A stretch of 64,000 nucleotides of DNA from Sarcomyxa edulis (lineage: Eukaryota > Basidiomycota > Agaricomycetes > Agaricales > Mycenaceae), in contig QUOL01000001.1 in assembly GCA_009761415.1 (NCBI GenBank), positions 3,782,001-3,846,000 on the forward strand, given 5' to 3'. Positions within the stretch are counted from its first letter, which is position 1. Every line of letters starts with the position of its first letter. Under the pieces are notes generated by a model. That model saw only the letters and a program-made list of their open reading frames with translations, made no database searches and was not told the origin of the DNA. The position numbers and the translations under genes were made by a program. Below are positions 38,701 through 49,697 of this stretch, one piece after another.

Positions 38701-39457
38701 ATGTACGCACGAAGGGAAGGGAATAGAACGTACACTTTGCGCGAGTTTTTGATTTCTCTCTCACGCGCGACTTGGCATCCTCCTTGTCCTTTTCCTTTTC
38801 CTTGGTCTTCTCCTTAGAATCCTTCCTTCCTCTTCCAATACTCCACCACTTGTCCTTCTCCTCTGCCTTCACCTTCAACAACATACTATCTTTCCCTTCC
38901 TTCTCCCTCACCTCCCTCAAAACAGAAGGAACATTCGTAACCTCCCCAAGCGCTCCTCCACTCCCACTCCCCCACCGCATACCATCAAGCCCCGCCCTGG
39001 ATTTTTTCTTCTTCACCACAACAATCTCCCCGAAATCAGGATCCTCAGTTGGGTCCACGTATATCTCGAACCCACCCTTGAGGCTGGCAGAAGCCGATCC
39101 ATCACCTCCGACACGACGAACGAGATCTGAAAAATCGCGTGTGCGTTCCTTGTCCTTGTCCTTCTCTTTACCAACGCCGAGTAACCCCAGCTTTGATTTC
39201 TTGGGAACGAGACGTTTTCGTGACGGGACGTCTGTGACTCGAGGGGATAGAGGAGATGGGACGGGGCCTACGGATGCCCAGGATGCGTCGACGGATATGT
39301 TAGCACGGGATGTGCTGCTGTTGCCATCGGAGGACATTCCCGTAGCTGAGGGTGTTGCGGAGATGAGACGGATGGTGGGGACTGGAGGTTGGGGCGGTGT
39401 TGCGGTTGCGGTTGGAGGTGATATTGGTCGCGACAACAGTGGTAATGTGTTGCGCAT
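32718..39457 (-). CDS. Very large Ser/Pro-rich, mostly disordered protein of unknown function
   Basis: About 2,000 residues in eight or so exons. I do not recognise a named domain. The N-terminal 200 residues mix Pro/Thr-rich sequence with charged runs (GVGKEKDKDKERTRDF; KEKTKEKEKDKEDAK). A second charged run (EKEKAPEDGKKKKKKKETKE) lies near 38200. One long exon (about 880 codons, 37014-34450) is Ser-rich with acidic patches (DDPDSDIPDELQVILSGNSD) and repeated SMS residues. Near the C-terminus a better conserved block reads VFIVEPEEPSYGSPS, then IWDDERGIVALRKYYALRDE, FALQPFQPPRQPAAMQALLE and QTYGPLPSELRPRRMRSRTQ, ending RPAPGSTTQKPIRV. The folded part is probably that C-terminal block. Many SP/TP and RxxS sites suggest phosphoregulation; location unknown. 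The two internal reading-frame joins (34450/34399 and 33410/33380) use standard GT-AG introns. Confidence 0.85.
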
Positions 39458-41732
39458 AATTCGTTGTTCGGTAGCACGAGAAATGAAAATTGAAACGTTG
39501 AAAGTCGTAAAAGCGTTAGTAAAACAAAGTCGAAAGTCGAAAGATGAACGTTATGTGCGTTGTCGTGAAAAGATGAAAAGAAAAGATATATGTCGTGAAC
39601 GTTAGTTGAATTGAAATCGAAGCGTTAGATGAGACTTGAAGACGTTGAAAATCGAAGTTAATCGATCTATGAGTCGAGAGAAATGCGTGTCGTTCTGTCG
39701 TAGCAGACTCGTTAGCTGTAAAACGCGTTAATTCTTGGGTTTTTTGGAGTTTCTTTCTTGATTCTCTGCAAGGTGATAGATACGATTGGTTGGTATCGGA
39801 ACACACACTCGATTTCGTTGTATGAACGCACCGTTAATGGCGCGCACCTCTATTTCGCCGATTATCCTTGAGGCCCCGACCTACGCGCGTGAAAAGCGCC
39901 GGAGAGTACCTAGGAGGACCTGGGAGGACCTTGGTGTTGGCGAGGTTGTCGACTGGCGGTGGGAAGAACGAGAAGAAGCGACAAAGTTGAACTTGCATCA
40001 ACACGAGGCCCCGTGACCGTGATGGCGTTGGGCTTTATGGGCTTTATGGGTCCGGATTCGGCTTCATCTCGGCCTCTCGTTCCGCAATAAATACAAGAAT
40101 ACTGGAGGGACGTGTCTTGACAGGATAAATGTTAGATAGGTGCGAAATTGAAGAGTTGTGAGCTTAGTATCTGGAGAATTGAGATTGCGACATCGAAGAC
40201 AACTTGAAGATCGTCAAAAGTTGCGTGCAATGATCACCAATGAGTTGTAGAGTCAGGACAGGTTTGGATAAATGTTGTCTGCTTTGAAGGTGAGTTTGAC
40301 TCGCATGAGACTGCTGAACATTCATGAAAGGATGTGTTATACGGTGTAACTGATGTAAGCATACACAAGACGCTCTATGATTCGACGGAGGATCCAGAAT
40401 GTTCAACGACGTGAGGGCACAGGCGATGAAGATGGAAACAAAACAGATGGACATGGGTTCTGCATCTTGTGAGAATCGAAGAAGGGATCAGAATCCGTTC
40501 CGAGTCAGTTGGACGGGTAGATGTCTGAAAGAAAGTTCGAGATACATGATAGCATTTATCAAGGGACTCAACTGATGATGCGCAACGAGAGACGGTCTTG
40601 AGAGCACTGCGGATACATCTGCGTTCATAGATAGTGATGAATCGATGAATTCCTGAGGCTTCAACCTGTTCAGTTGTCAGTAAACGACATCTGACAGTGA
40701 CAAGGTGTTTACTCACCTTCGAAACCTTTGTATACGTGACGAGACATTACATATGTACATTTTCGTACCTGTAAGATCTTGTGCCAGTAAGAGTCTCAGA
40801 GAGTCGATAGCAAGGTCGACATTTATCGAGACCAAAACACTTATGCTAGCAGTTCCATGGATGATCGCAGTTTTTGAGGACCTGGGAGTGAAGATCGTTC
40901 CGCCAGTTTTGGCAAAGGAATCTTGCTTTACCCTGACACAGAACCGGGGCTGACGATGTGAGGACCTCGCAAGATGAGAGTGAAGCAAGTCTGAAGCAAA
41001 GATCGATCGACGGATGAAGATCCCCAGTACAGTGCCCACTCTCTCCTACTTTCTGTTGCAGTTCATCGTTCAACATGGCCGCATATGATTCTGCCAGTGG
41101 AACACAAGCAAGGAGGTTATTATTACCGAAGCTGGTCGGCCAAAGAAGATATGCCACCCACGATTGCAATCAGTGATTCCCACTTTTACTATCATATCCA
41201 TCCATCATGATCCCCGTAAAACTTCTGAGACTTCGATCCGGACAGCTGGTATAACGCCCTTCCCAGACGCGATACATAGGCCGAAATTTCCTTGCTTTTG
41301 GTCGACCGAATCATTTTCATGGATCATCTCCATGCGGTATGTTTTTTTGCTTGGCTGCCTCGGACTCGGAATTCACATCCTTCCAACTAACGCATCAAAC
41401 CACCAGATCTGCATGAGCTGAATCTACGCCGAAGACATTCTAGGAGCGTTCATGTTCGTCTTTCACTCAAGTTCGGACGAATAATGGGTCTCTGGATGCC
41501 TGCCCATCGCTCTCGCAACTCGGTGACTTCGGATCTCTTCAAGGCATCGGCCCCGGGAACAGAGACATGAACTAGTCGTTACGCGATCCATATCCCTCCA
41601 AACCCATCAAAACTACGAGCATGATGCATATGCCGCATGCTCCTCCTGAAAATCGTTACCAACGTACGTACCCCTTGTGGCAACGGCTATCAGATGTCCA
41701 CGGTCAACTTCACCGCCTTGCCTTGTATTCTC
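39458..41732. other. Intergenic, 2.3 kb, divergent promoter region
   Basis: Lies between the divergent large Ser-rich gene and the lipase gene. The first 280 bp (39480-39760) carry many CGTTA/CGTTG and AGTCGAAAG-type strings, read as TAACG/CAACG and CTTTCGACT in the transcript direction of the large gene. The rest has only short open stretches with no family features. Confidence 0.4.
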
Positions 41733-41738
41733 TATAAA
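41733..41738 (+). promoter_or_regulatory. Candidate TATA box of the lipase gene
   Basis: TATAAA lies 208 bp before the lipase ATG. It is followed by a strongly pyrimidine-rich stretch (about 41760-41880, for example ctttcctttctctttctctt), typical of fungal transcription start regions. A second weaker string (cataaagtata) lies near 41910. Confidence 0.4.
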
Positions 41739-41940
41739 GCATCATGAATAATATGGTTTGTCCTTCGGTTCCCCCTCCCTCTGAAGCGTGCACGTCTCCC
41801 ACCCCGTCGATCGACTCGACTTTCCTTTCTCTTTCTCTTCCAGTCTTTGTCTTTCTTCACCTTTCGACCTGTCCCCGGCTGGACTCTTTCATTCGCACCT
41901 CATTCGTTCATAAAGTATACTAAGTTCCTCCTCCTCTAAG

Positions 41941-43400
41941 ATGTCACGCCTATCCACTCTCCTCGTCGCCTTCCTCCTCCCCCTCGCCTATACCGCCCCA
42001 ACCGGCCTCAACACCCGAGACGGTCTCACCGCAACCACGCCAACGCCATTATCCAACACAGCACTAGACAACGATGTCCAACGACCAGCGTTCTTCAGCC
42101 GAGTCGCGTATTGTTCCAGTGCAGCAGTAACGAGTTGGACATGCGGCGCTCCTTGTGAGGCGTTGGGTCCTGGTATCGAGGTGTTGAGCGCGGGTGGAGG
42201 TGAGTGTCCGTGTTATTTCATGTGTGTGTCCCTCGTTGAATACAATTCGCTTGCTTTGCTTCGCGTAGACGATGGCTTGATCCCAATGTGTATGTCCCAT
42301 CTCTTTCCGTCGAGTCTGAGGGTTTGTAATGTAATGATACACCCAATAGACTTCATCGCACACGATCCCGCTACGCAGTCAATTGTAGTTGCTCATCAAG
42401 GTACAGACGCCCATAGCATGTGAGTTTAGTTTATAACGTATCATCTCATATCATACCCATCGCTTTCTCCGTATACAGTCTATCCATCCTCAACGACGCG
42501 CAATTCGGGCTAGTGGATATCAACGCGACGCGGTTCCCCGGTGCATCATGTGAGCATACATCAATTTGAGTCTTTGTCTGTAGTGTCGTGAACTGAGGGC
42601 ATCAACAGCGGACGTCCAAGTCCATGATGGATTCCAGAAGACGTTCGAGCGTACGGCAGATGGTGTTCTTTCGGGTGTGCAAGATGGCTTGAAGGCGAAG
42701 AATGTTAGTAAGGTGCTTGTTACTGGACATTCATTAGGTGCGTTCCCTCTTTCATTCGTTTCTCCGAGTTGAATAGCGAGAGGGAAGGGAATGTTAACGT
42801 TAACGCGTAATGATTGTGACTGTAGGAGCGGCGATCGCCACACTCGACTCCGTATTCCTCAAACAGAACCTCAACGACCCCTCGATCGAGGTCTCCACTA
42901 AAGTCTTTGGGCTACCCCGGACGGGGAACCAGGCTTGGGCTGATTTGGTCGATGCGACGGTGCGTGCATACTCGTTCATCCACCCTCCTACTTCCTCTGA
43001 CCTGGTTTAACAGCTCCCCGGAAACGCACTAACACACGTAACAAACCAAAACGACCCAGTACCCACCGTCCCTCCCCGGTTCCTCGGGTTCCAACACCCC
43101 CAGGGTGAAGTCCACATTCAGGCTGTGGATGCTAATGGGGATGCTACGGATGTTGTTAGCTGTGATGGGCAGGAGAATGAGGTACGTTCCCTCGTTCCAT
43201 ATCAATGTCCAAGATACTAATCCAGTTTTAAAGAATTGCTCGGAGGGCAACTCGTTATTCTCTGCCAGTGTGGCTAACCACCTGGGTGAGTCCTTTTCGT
43301 TCTCAACATTCATGACTACTTTCTTATGTCTGCTTTGCTTTCGTGATTAGGACCTTACTTTGACGATATCTCGTTCGGCGGTAAAGCGTGTCCACTTTGA
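41941..43400 (+). CDS. Secreted triacylglycerol lipase, class 3 (fungal lipase)
   Basis: Extracellular esterase/lipase of the Rhizomucor-type fold. A signal peptide (MSRLSTLLVAFLLPLAYTAP) is followed by a short propeptide. Then come RPAFFSRVAYCSSAAVTSWT, CGAPCEAL, DDGLIPMYFIAHDPATQSIV, VAHQGTDAHSILSILNDAQF, and DVQVHDGFQKTFERTADGVL. The nucleophile elbow is VLVTGHSLGAAIATLDSVFL, split by an intron just after GHSLG. NQNDPVPTVPPRFLGFQHPQ carries the catalytic Asp and SASVANHLGPYFDDISFGGK the catalytic His. The paired cysteines (AYCSSAAV, TCGAPC, VSCDG, KACPL) fit the disulfides of this family. About eight exons give roughly 305 residues. The 5' coding end is strongly C-rich. Confidence 0.93.
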
Positions 43401-43684
43401 GTACCAGTACTAGTGTGTCGTGCGGGTTTTATTATTTCTACATCTTTGGAACGGACTTGGGCTTGCTTTATTAGTTCAATTGAGGTGGATGACTTCGTTA
43501 TTGTTGTGTATGTATGTTCAATTAATTAATTCTCGGGGAATCGGACGTCAATGCCAGTGAGGGACAAAAGTATTGGATACACGAAAACTAAACGCTACAA
43601 CAATAACAAGGCCGGCGAAGACCCATGATACATGAATACCCGTCGAGCGAGCAAAGAGGGACTGGAACTGTACAACACAGCCAA

Positions 43685-44939
43685 TTATCCGATGAATTTT
43701 AGGAGCTCAACGGAATTGTTCTCCTGGAGTGCCAACCACGAAACGACCGCATCGATACTAGGCCTCTCATATGGCCTCTCTTCCCAACAACTCTGTATCA
43801 CGATCCACATCTGGTCTGTCAACGCTGGACAGTCGGGTCGTGGTGGTCTGTTCCCGTGCATCAAGTCTTGAACGACTACAGTGTCGTGTCGGCGATGGGA
43901 GAATGGGGGTTTTTGGGTGTATAACTGCCGGAGATGGGATGTGTTTTAGCATACACTAGATAGTTCGTTGTGGGGTGGGGGGATGGAGACGATGGACGAA
44001 CCTCTAAAGCCGTCATACCAAAGCTGTATACATCACTTCGAGGTGAGATTGGGAGGATATCGTGATCATGATCATCTACGGTATCAGTTTGTCCGTCCGT
44101 TGACGATGGCCGGGAAATTTCCATTTCCATGTTGACGAGCTCCGGAGCCATCCATCGACATCTCTCAAGACCATTGAAGGTCCAATCTACGGAATTGATT
44201 ATCGTGCCCGAACCGATGTCGGTGAGGCGTGGGTCTCCTGAACGACTTATTAGGATGTTGGACTATCATGATGTATTCATCATCTGGTTAGTTTGTTTTT
44301 TCGAGAGAAGGATCGAGTGGTGACTGACGCTTTTGAGATCCCCGTGGCAGATGGGTGGATTCAGGTTATGCATGTAGCTTAATCCTGATGCGACGCCGAT
44401 TAACTGGAATCGACACATCGGTCAATATTTGTGGTGAGGCTCTATAATTTGGGATGCCAATCACCAGACGAAGCATATCAGTCTCTGGATGATTCTGGAT
44501 ATAGTCAAGTGCATTGCCATAGGAGTAGAACGGTAGAGCAAGAGCTGGAAGATGGCCTCCGTATGACGCCACGCCCAGGAAAGTAGCGATGTTTGGATGG
44601 TTGAGACGACGCCAGGTTGTTAGTTCTTTGTTGAGACGCTGTGGCCAGGTGAAATCAAAATCGATGAATGAATATGTAAGTCTAGTCCAGTCTGAAACGA
44701 ATCACGACGGCCACTGTACTGACCTTTGTGAATTTCTTACGATCGTCTGAGCATAAAGATGCGCCTCGCCACACTTTCACAGCGATAGGCTCTGTATGTG
44801 TATCCAGGACGCCTTTGTGCAGATCGGTGTATCTACTGATGGCAACGCAGGCTGGTGGGATTGTAGATAGAGCTGATTGTGGTTTGGGCAGAATGAGGTG
44901 AGGGTCGCAGTAGGTGAGGAGATGTTCGGCCTGGGCCAT
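43685..44939 (-). CDS. Protein kinase, TKL-like, with altered motifs
   Basis: Agaricomycete-type protein kinase of about 330 residues in several exons. The N-lobe has CVAISRYTDLHKGVL in place of a clear glycine loop and PIAVKVWRG with the ATP-binding Lys. RLNKELTTWRRLNHPNIATF follows, then LPALALPFYSYGNALDYIQN. The catalytic loop is ICHGDLKS joined to SNILISRSGDPRLTD, so HRDLK is HGDLK, and the DFG motif reads DIG (LTDIGSG). RWMAPELVNMEMEI is the APE region, followed by ISPRSDVYSFGMTALEV and WEERPYERPSIDAVV. The catalytic Asp, metal-binding Asn and DIG Asp all remain, so activity is possible. It matches the expanded kinase families of mushroom genomes; no receptor or other domain is attached. 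Confidence 0.85.
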
Positions 44940-46478
44940 GATGGGACAAGAATGTCAGATTAATATTCGAGGATGAGATTTGAAATGACATGTAGGACAT
45001 ACCAGGTCTGGATAATACATTGTGGTAGAGAATACAGATGTTACGATGCAGGAAGGGTTAAATGAATTGTGGAATGTGGAATGAGAGTAAGAAACAACAA
45101 AGGGAGACAAAAGAGACAGTTCTTATACAGAGCGTTCGGTGGCGCTACTCGCCAGTAGATGCGCGTACTATTTCAAAGATCCCATTGTGCCTCTGAATAA
45201 CATTCAAGGCTCTTCGCCGGACACTCCAGATGAGAAGCGCATGCAAGCGCCACGAGCGTCTAACAGAACATGTTGACAGCAAATCAGCGCCGGTGAGTTC
45301 AGATTGAATTTGCGAGTGTATATTTCGGATACAGATAGATGAACTCGTGCATATGGTTGCTGATGCACAAGAGGGTACGAATGTTGATTTAAGAAGATGA
45401 TCCAGTTTGTGGTCCGAGACGTCGGTCTGCTGGTCGATTGCAAGATGTATGAGCTGCCCATCCAGGATTGAGCTTGGTCCAGTCAAAGGAGAGACAACTG
45501 CAGTTCGCGCTTGAGCCTAGCTGAGGAGTCCGAGTCTGCACGTCTAGGACTGACACCGCTGTCGATCGAGAACCTCGTGGCATAGTTGGGAACAGCTGTT
45601 CGAGCGTAACGTCCGTAATCAACTGCAAACCGCACAGTCCTTACCCTCGAGCCGAGATCTACGTTCGAGCTTCATGGCAGTGAGAACAAGCGACTGCCAC
45701 AGCTCAAGCCTCAAGCTGCCATTCCTCGGAGTGCATTGCAAGGGAGAGACTTTTCTTTGGCAGCTGCCCCAACGACGACTGAGAATCCGACTTGATGCAA
45801 TCGATGGATACCACTTGAATCTGAATCGACCACTGCCAGTCACGTTTTGGGTTTGCCTTGCTCACCTAGGCGCTTAAGGACTGGTGATCCCAAGCGCGCT
45901 GAAGTACTGGGAGATGTAGGCGTCCGAGATATCTCGAGACGCCCAACTTCGAGTTATCGATGCACTGCACAGAGAGTCCGAGACGTTCGCCGTTGAATCG
46001 CCGACTCCGGGACGACCGGAGGTTTCTTTGTGGCTGTACATCTCTATTACGCCGGTCCATTAATATCCATAATGTTTCTCGTGAGTCTTAGACTTCTTGT
46101 CGTTCTAGTTCTCCATTCTTGCTCAAGCTTATCATCTTCACAGTTGGAGCTCAAAATTGCCTTCTTTTTCCAGCAGTCACCATAGCTCAAATGTCAATCA
46201 AATGTTTGTTTTGTGTACCGTTTTGGGAATCTGAGACCGCGGCGTTATGCTCGGAAGCGCACCCACGTCGACTTCTTTTCTTGGACATTCAAGCTCTTCT
46301 AACAGTTAACGCCCTTGGCTAGCTTGGCTCCGTGAACACAGCCCGGACGGACCCCCCGATATAATTGAGGTACGCAAGCGCGCCATCGAAGCACTGACTT
46401 GATTTCTTCCCACTACCAGTCTGTTCGTTGCGATCGTTCGTGCTTGATCTCCAATTTGAAGTTCCATAACTCGGCAAG
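44940..46478. other. Intergenic, 1.5 kb, divergent promoter region
   Basis: Between the divergent kinase and metacaspase genes. Open stretches on the minus strand at 45145-45843 overlap one another in different frames and have no family features. Nothing else was recognised. Confidence 0.35.
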
Positions 46479-49096
46479 ATGATGTGGGATCTCCATGGCA
46501 GTGTGCCATCTGGGATTCAGTCAGCGCCTTTCTCTCCGTACGCACAATTTACAGAAGCTGCAGTGCCACTGAACTTAAATCACTCGAACAGGGTTCCTCC
46601 TCCTACGCCGTGGGTTGGCATAACTTTGTTAGCATTGCTCTGATGATAACTTTTTTGTATCAAATCTAGTCCACCCCACAGACACCACCATAAACATCAC
46701 CATCGCAGTCACAGCCGTGAGTCAGCCAGGGAAACACCTGTTTACAGGTAAGCGCCGCCGTACTGTCTGCGCGTCTATCCTTCAGATTTTTATAATCGGT
46801 TTAGCAATGAACTTTCTACGGAACATGGACGGGATGCGGGGCATGTTGTTTGTTGTTCGACCCGAGAAGTCTCGATTCTTACTTTTTTTCAACCAGTCAC
46901 CGCCACAGACACCGTAGCCATAGTCACAGTTCTACAGGTCCAAATCCTACAGCGCCCATTCCCGTCATTCTAACCCCTGGAATGCAACTACCTTCGTATT
47001 TGTGAGAGACCTATCAACTCAGTGATAAATTGCATTTACTGACATGAACTATTCAGCGACGAATCTGCTATGCAGAGGCATCAGGATAATCAAGGGTGAG
47101 TACACTAGTGCAACAACTGTTTGATTTATAACCTCATGAGCAATCAGACCGTACGAAACTGCAAATCGGGCCCTCTTTTTCCCTAAGCCTGTTGTGCACC
47201 AGCACCAACATCAACACCATACACATGTACACACCCATTCGAAACATAGCCATACTAAACATTCACATTCCCACCATCCCCAGGTTGCAGTAGTAAATGC
47301 TTCTCATGGAATATCTTTACCTCAGGCGCTTGTATATCACCGGCCTCATCTCCCGGCGCCTGTTATGAATGTTAGCGCTCCGGCGTATAGGCTTCATTAC
47401 TCCGAAGCGCCCCTCCCGGCCATGCACCCCAACTTCCAGTATTCGAAATGTACAGGCCGGAAGAAGGCGCTATGCGTGAGTTGCTGTTAACAATCTTCGT
47501 CGAAGAAGCGCTCACTGACCGATCACTGTCTATAATATAGGTGGGTGTAAATTATCTCGGTCAGCGTAGTGAGCTTCGTGGATGTATAAACGACGCGAAA
47601 AGCGTTCGCAAATTTTTGATCAGTGCGTAGATGTTTCATTGTCGTATTGTCTTTCAGCGTATTTATCTTGCATGCGTAGAGCATCACAACTATAAATCTT
47701 CAGACATTGTGCTTCTCACGGATGACGCCTCGGACCCTCGCCAACGCCCTACTCGACGGAACATCTTGGAGGCCATGCGATGGCTAGTACGTAGCGCTCA
47801 AGGGAATGATTCGCTGTTTTTCCATTGTAGGTTTGACGTCCAGATAACATTATGAGGTGGTGCGCAACTGACGGAACATATACGCTAGATTCAGGACATG
47901 GAGGTCAAACTCCCGACCTTGATGGTGATGAACTCGATGGCTACGATGAAGGTTAGCCGTTTCGATGTGATTCAGTGTTTGCTCTAGTATGAAACCTTGT
48001 TCTCCAGTGATCTACCCGGTAGACTATCAAACGGAGGGTCATATTGTTGACGATGTACGTTTGTTCCATCGTACCTAGTTGCCATTTTGAAAGGATGAAT
48101 GAAAGACACTGACAGTGTTAGTTCATTCTATTAGGAAATGCACAAGATCATGGTATGAAACTTCATCGCCACACAAGGACATATCATCGACATTTACCTC
48201 GTCTGTCCTAGGTCAAACCTCTCCCTGCAGGCTGTCGTCTCACGGTATGTCCTTCCTCCTTCAATAAAGCCATCATACAGTTGACAACGTGATATGGCAG
48301 GCTTTGTTCGATGTGAGCGTCGCTACCAACTGACTACTTAGCAAGTCTCAATTTCATTGTACAGTCTTGTCACTCTGGAACAGTGCTAGGTACGCAGCAT
48401 CCTAATTACTCTTTACCGAAATTCGACTTGACTTACTCTTCGTAGATCTACCTTATATTGTAGGTCGCTTTCAAACTACAGCAGCACCTTCAATCCTAAT
48501 ACATTGACTCTGTCTTCCCGCAGTATTCATCTCACGGCCGACTCAAGGGAAGTCACGTCAAGAACAGCGCGAGAGCTCGCAAAGCGACGCCCGCGGATGT
48601 AGTAAGTGTACTTTACTTACTCGTCCTTACAGTTCTTGAGACGGATTCTGTATAGATATCTTGGTCAGGATGTCAAGATGACCAGACTAGCGCCGATACA
48701 TTTGCCGGAGGCGTGGCTGTAGGCGCAATGAGCTATGTATGTCGCTTGCTCTCCTCATCGTTTCCTTATATTCATACCTTCCAAGGCTTTCACAACTGCA
48801 TTGCGTGAGTCCTCACATATATATAGACAATAACCCACAAACTTTGACATTTTATCGTTCAGTCAACAATCCGAAGCAAAGCTACCAAGACCTCCTTAAG
48901 TCTATCAGGTAACGCAATGTCTAATAATTTCGATCGCCACATACTAAATTTCCTTCAGGTCAATCCTCTATCCGAAGTATAGCCAGAAGCCTCAGCTAGG
49001 CAGCTCGCACCACATTGTATGTATGTTACTTCATCAATTTACCTGTGACTAATTATCTCATAATCGTAGGATACGAATCTCCAGTTTATCATATGA
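46479..49096 (+). CDS. MCA1: Type I metacaspase with histidine-rich prodomain
   Basis: Caspase-fold cysteine protease cleaving after Arg/Lys, with roles in stress, ageing and protein quality control. The first five exons (46479-46609, 46670-46747, 46897-47001, 47057-47095, 47148-47475; 681 nt) encode a 227-residue prodomain and domain start. It is Pro-rich at first (VPPPTP), then has His clusters: PPHRHHHKHHHRSHSRES, SHRHRHRSHSHSS and HQHQHQHHTHVHTHSKHSHT. The caspase domain follows: KKALCVGVNYLGQRSELRGC, SDIVLLTDDASDPRQRPTRR, the catalytic His in FFHYSGHGGQTPDLDGDELD, EVIYPVDYQTEGHIVDD, the catalytic Cys in LFDSCHSGTVLDLPYIYSSH, then DVISWSGCQDDQTSADTF. It ends SSHHIDTNLQFII. Some 17 exons are used, including one of 12 nt (GCTTTGTTCGAT) and several of 14-33 nt. 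The first exon is inferred from frame and splice fit. Confidence 0.88.
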
Positions 49097-49697
49097 TGGC
49101 AAGGTCATAATGACTTGTCCAGGCCGCCAAAAGGGTCGGTCGATTGAATATCTTGTATGCACTCAAACATTGTCATCTTGTTATTTCTTGTGCTTCCTTT
49201 GATACGAGTTACAATATACCTGTACATTTAATACTGATTATTCTTGCTATATTTAAACGTGATAGTCTGCTGTATTTTCTAGTCCTGTTGTGCAAGGCAA
49301 ATTCTGTACCAATTAGTTGAGATGTGTGGCAGAGGAAGACACGACGAATCGTTCGAGGAAAGTTCTGTTACAACCAATAGAATCACAAGACGAAAATTGA
49401 AGACGCGTCGCGCGTCTAGTCACGTGCACGAATGCTTCCGTCCGTTATTGAGAAACTTGACGAGAAATCTAGCAAGGATTTCGTCTATTGATAGAGATGT
49501 GAAGAAGTTAGGGAAGGATGTCAAGAAAATCCAATGAGAGATAGAAAGGATGGATATTGGATACAATGTTATTGACGAGTAAGTAAAGAATGTATATTGG
49601 TTGAGCAGAGAGAGAGAGATGCATTTTTGTATGGGAAAATGAGATGAAAAGAGAGTCATTTATACACGAGAGGAGTCGATGATGTGTCGAAGGCTGG
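49097..49697. other. Convergent intergenic region
   Basis: About 600 bp between the 3' ends of the metacaspase and F-box genes. A + strand open stretch of 71 codons (49322-49537, Arg/Lys-rich) has no family features and no splice partners, so it is not called. Confidence 0.4.

Noticed and set aside
38772..39605. 277-codon open frame on the + strand
   Set aside because: Ser/Phe/Pro-rich shadow of the charged N-terminal exon of the large minus-strand gene; no domain and no splice partners.
49322..49537. 71-codon basic open frame
   Set aside because: Short, no domain, lies in a convergent 3' region; composition alone is weak evidence.
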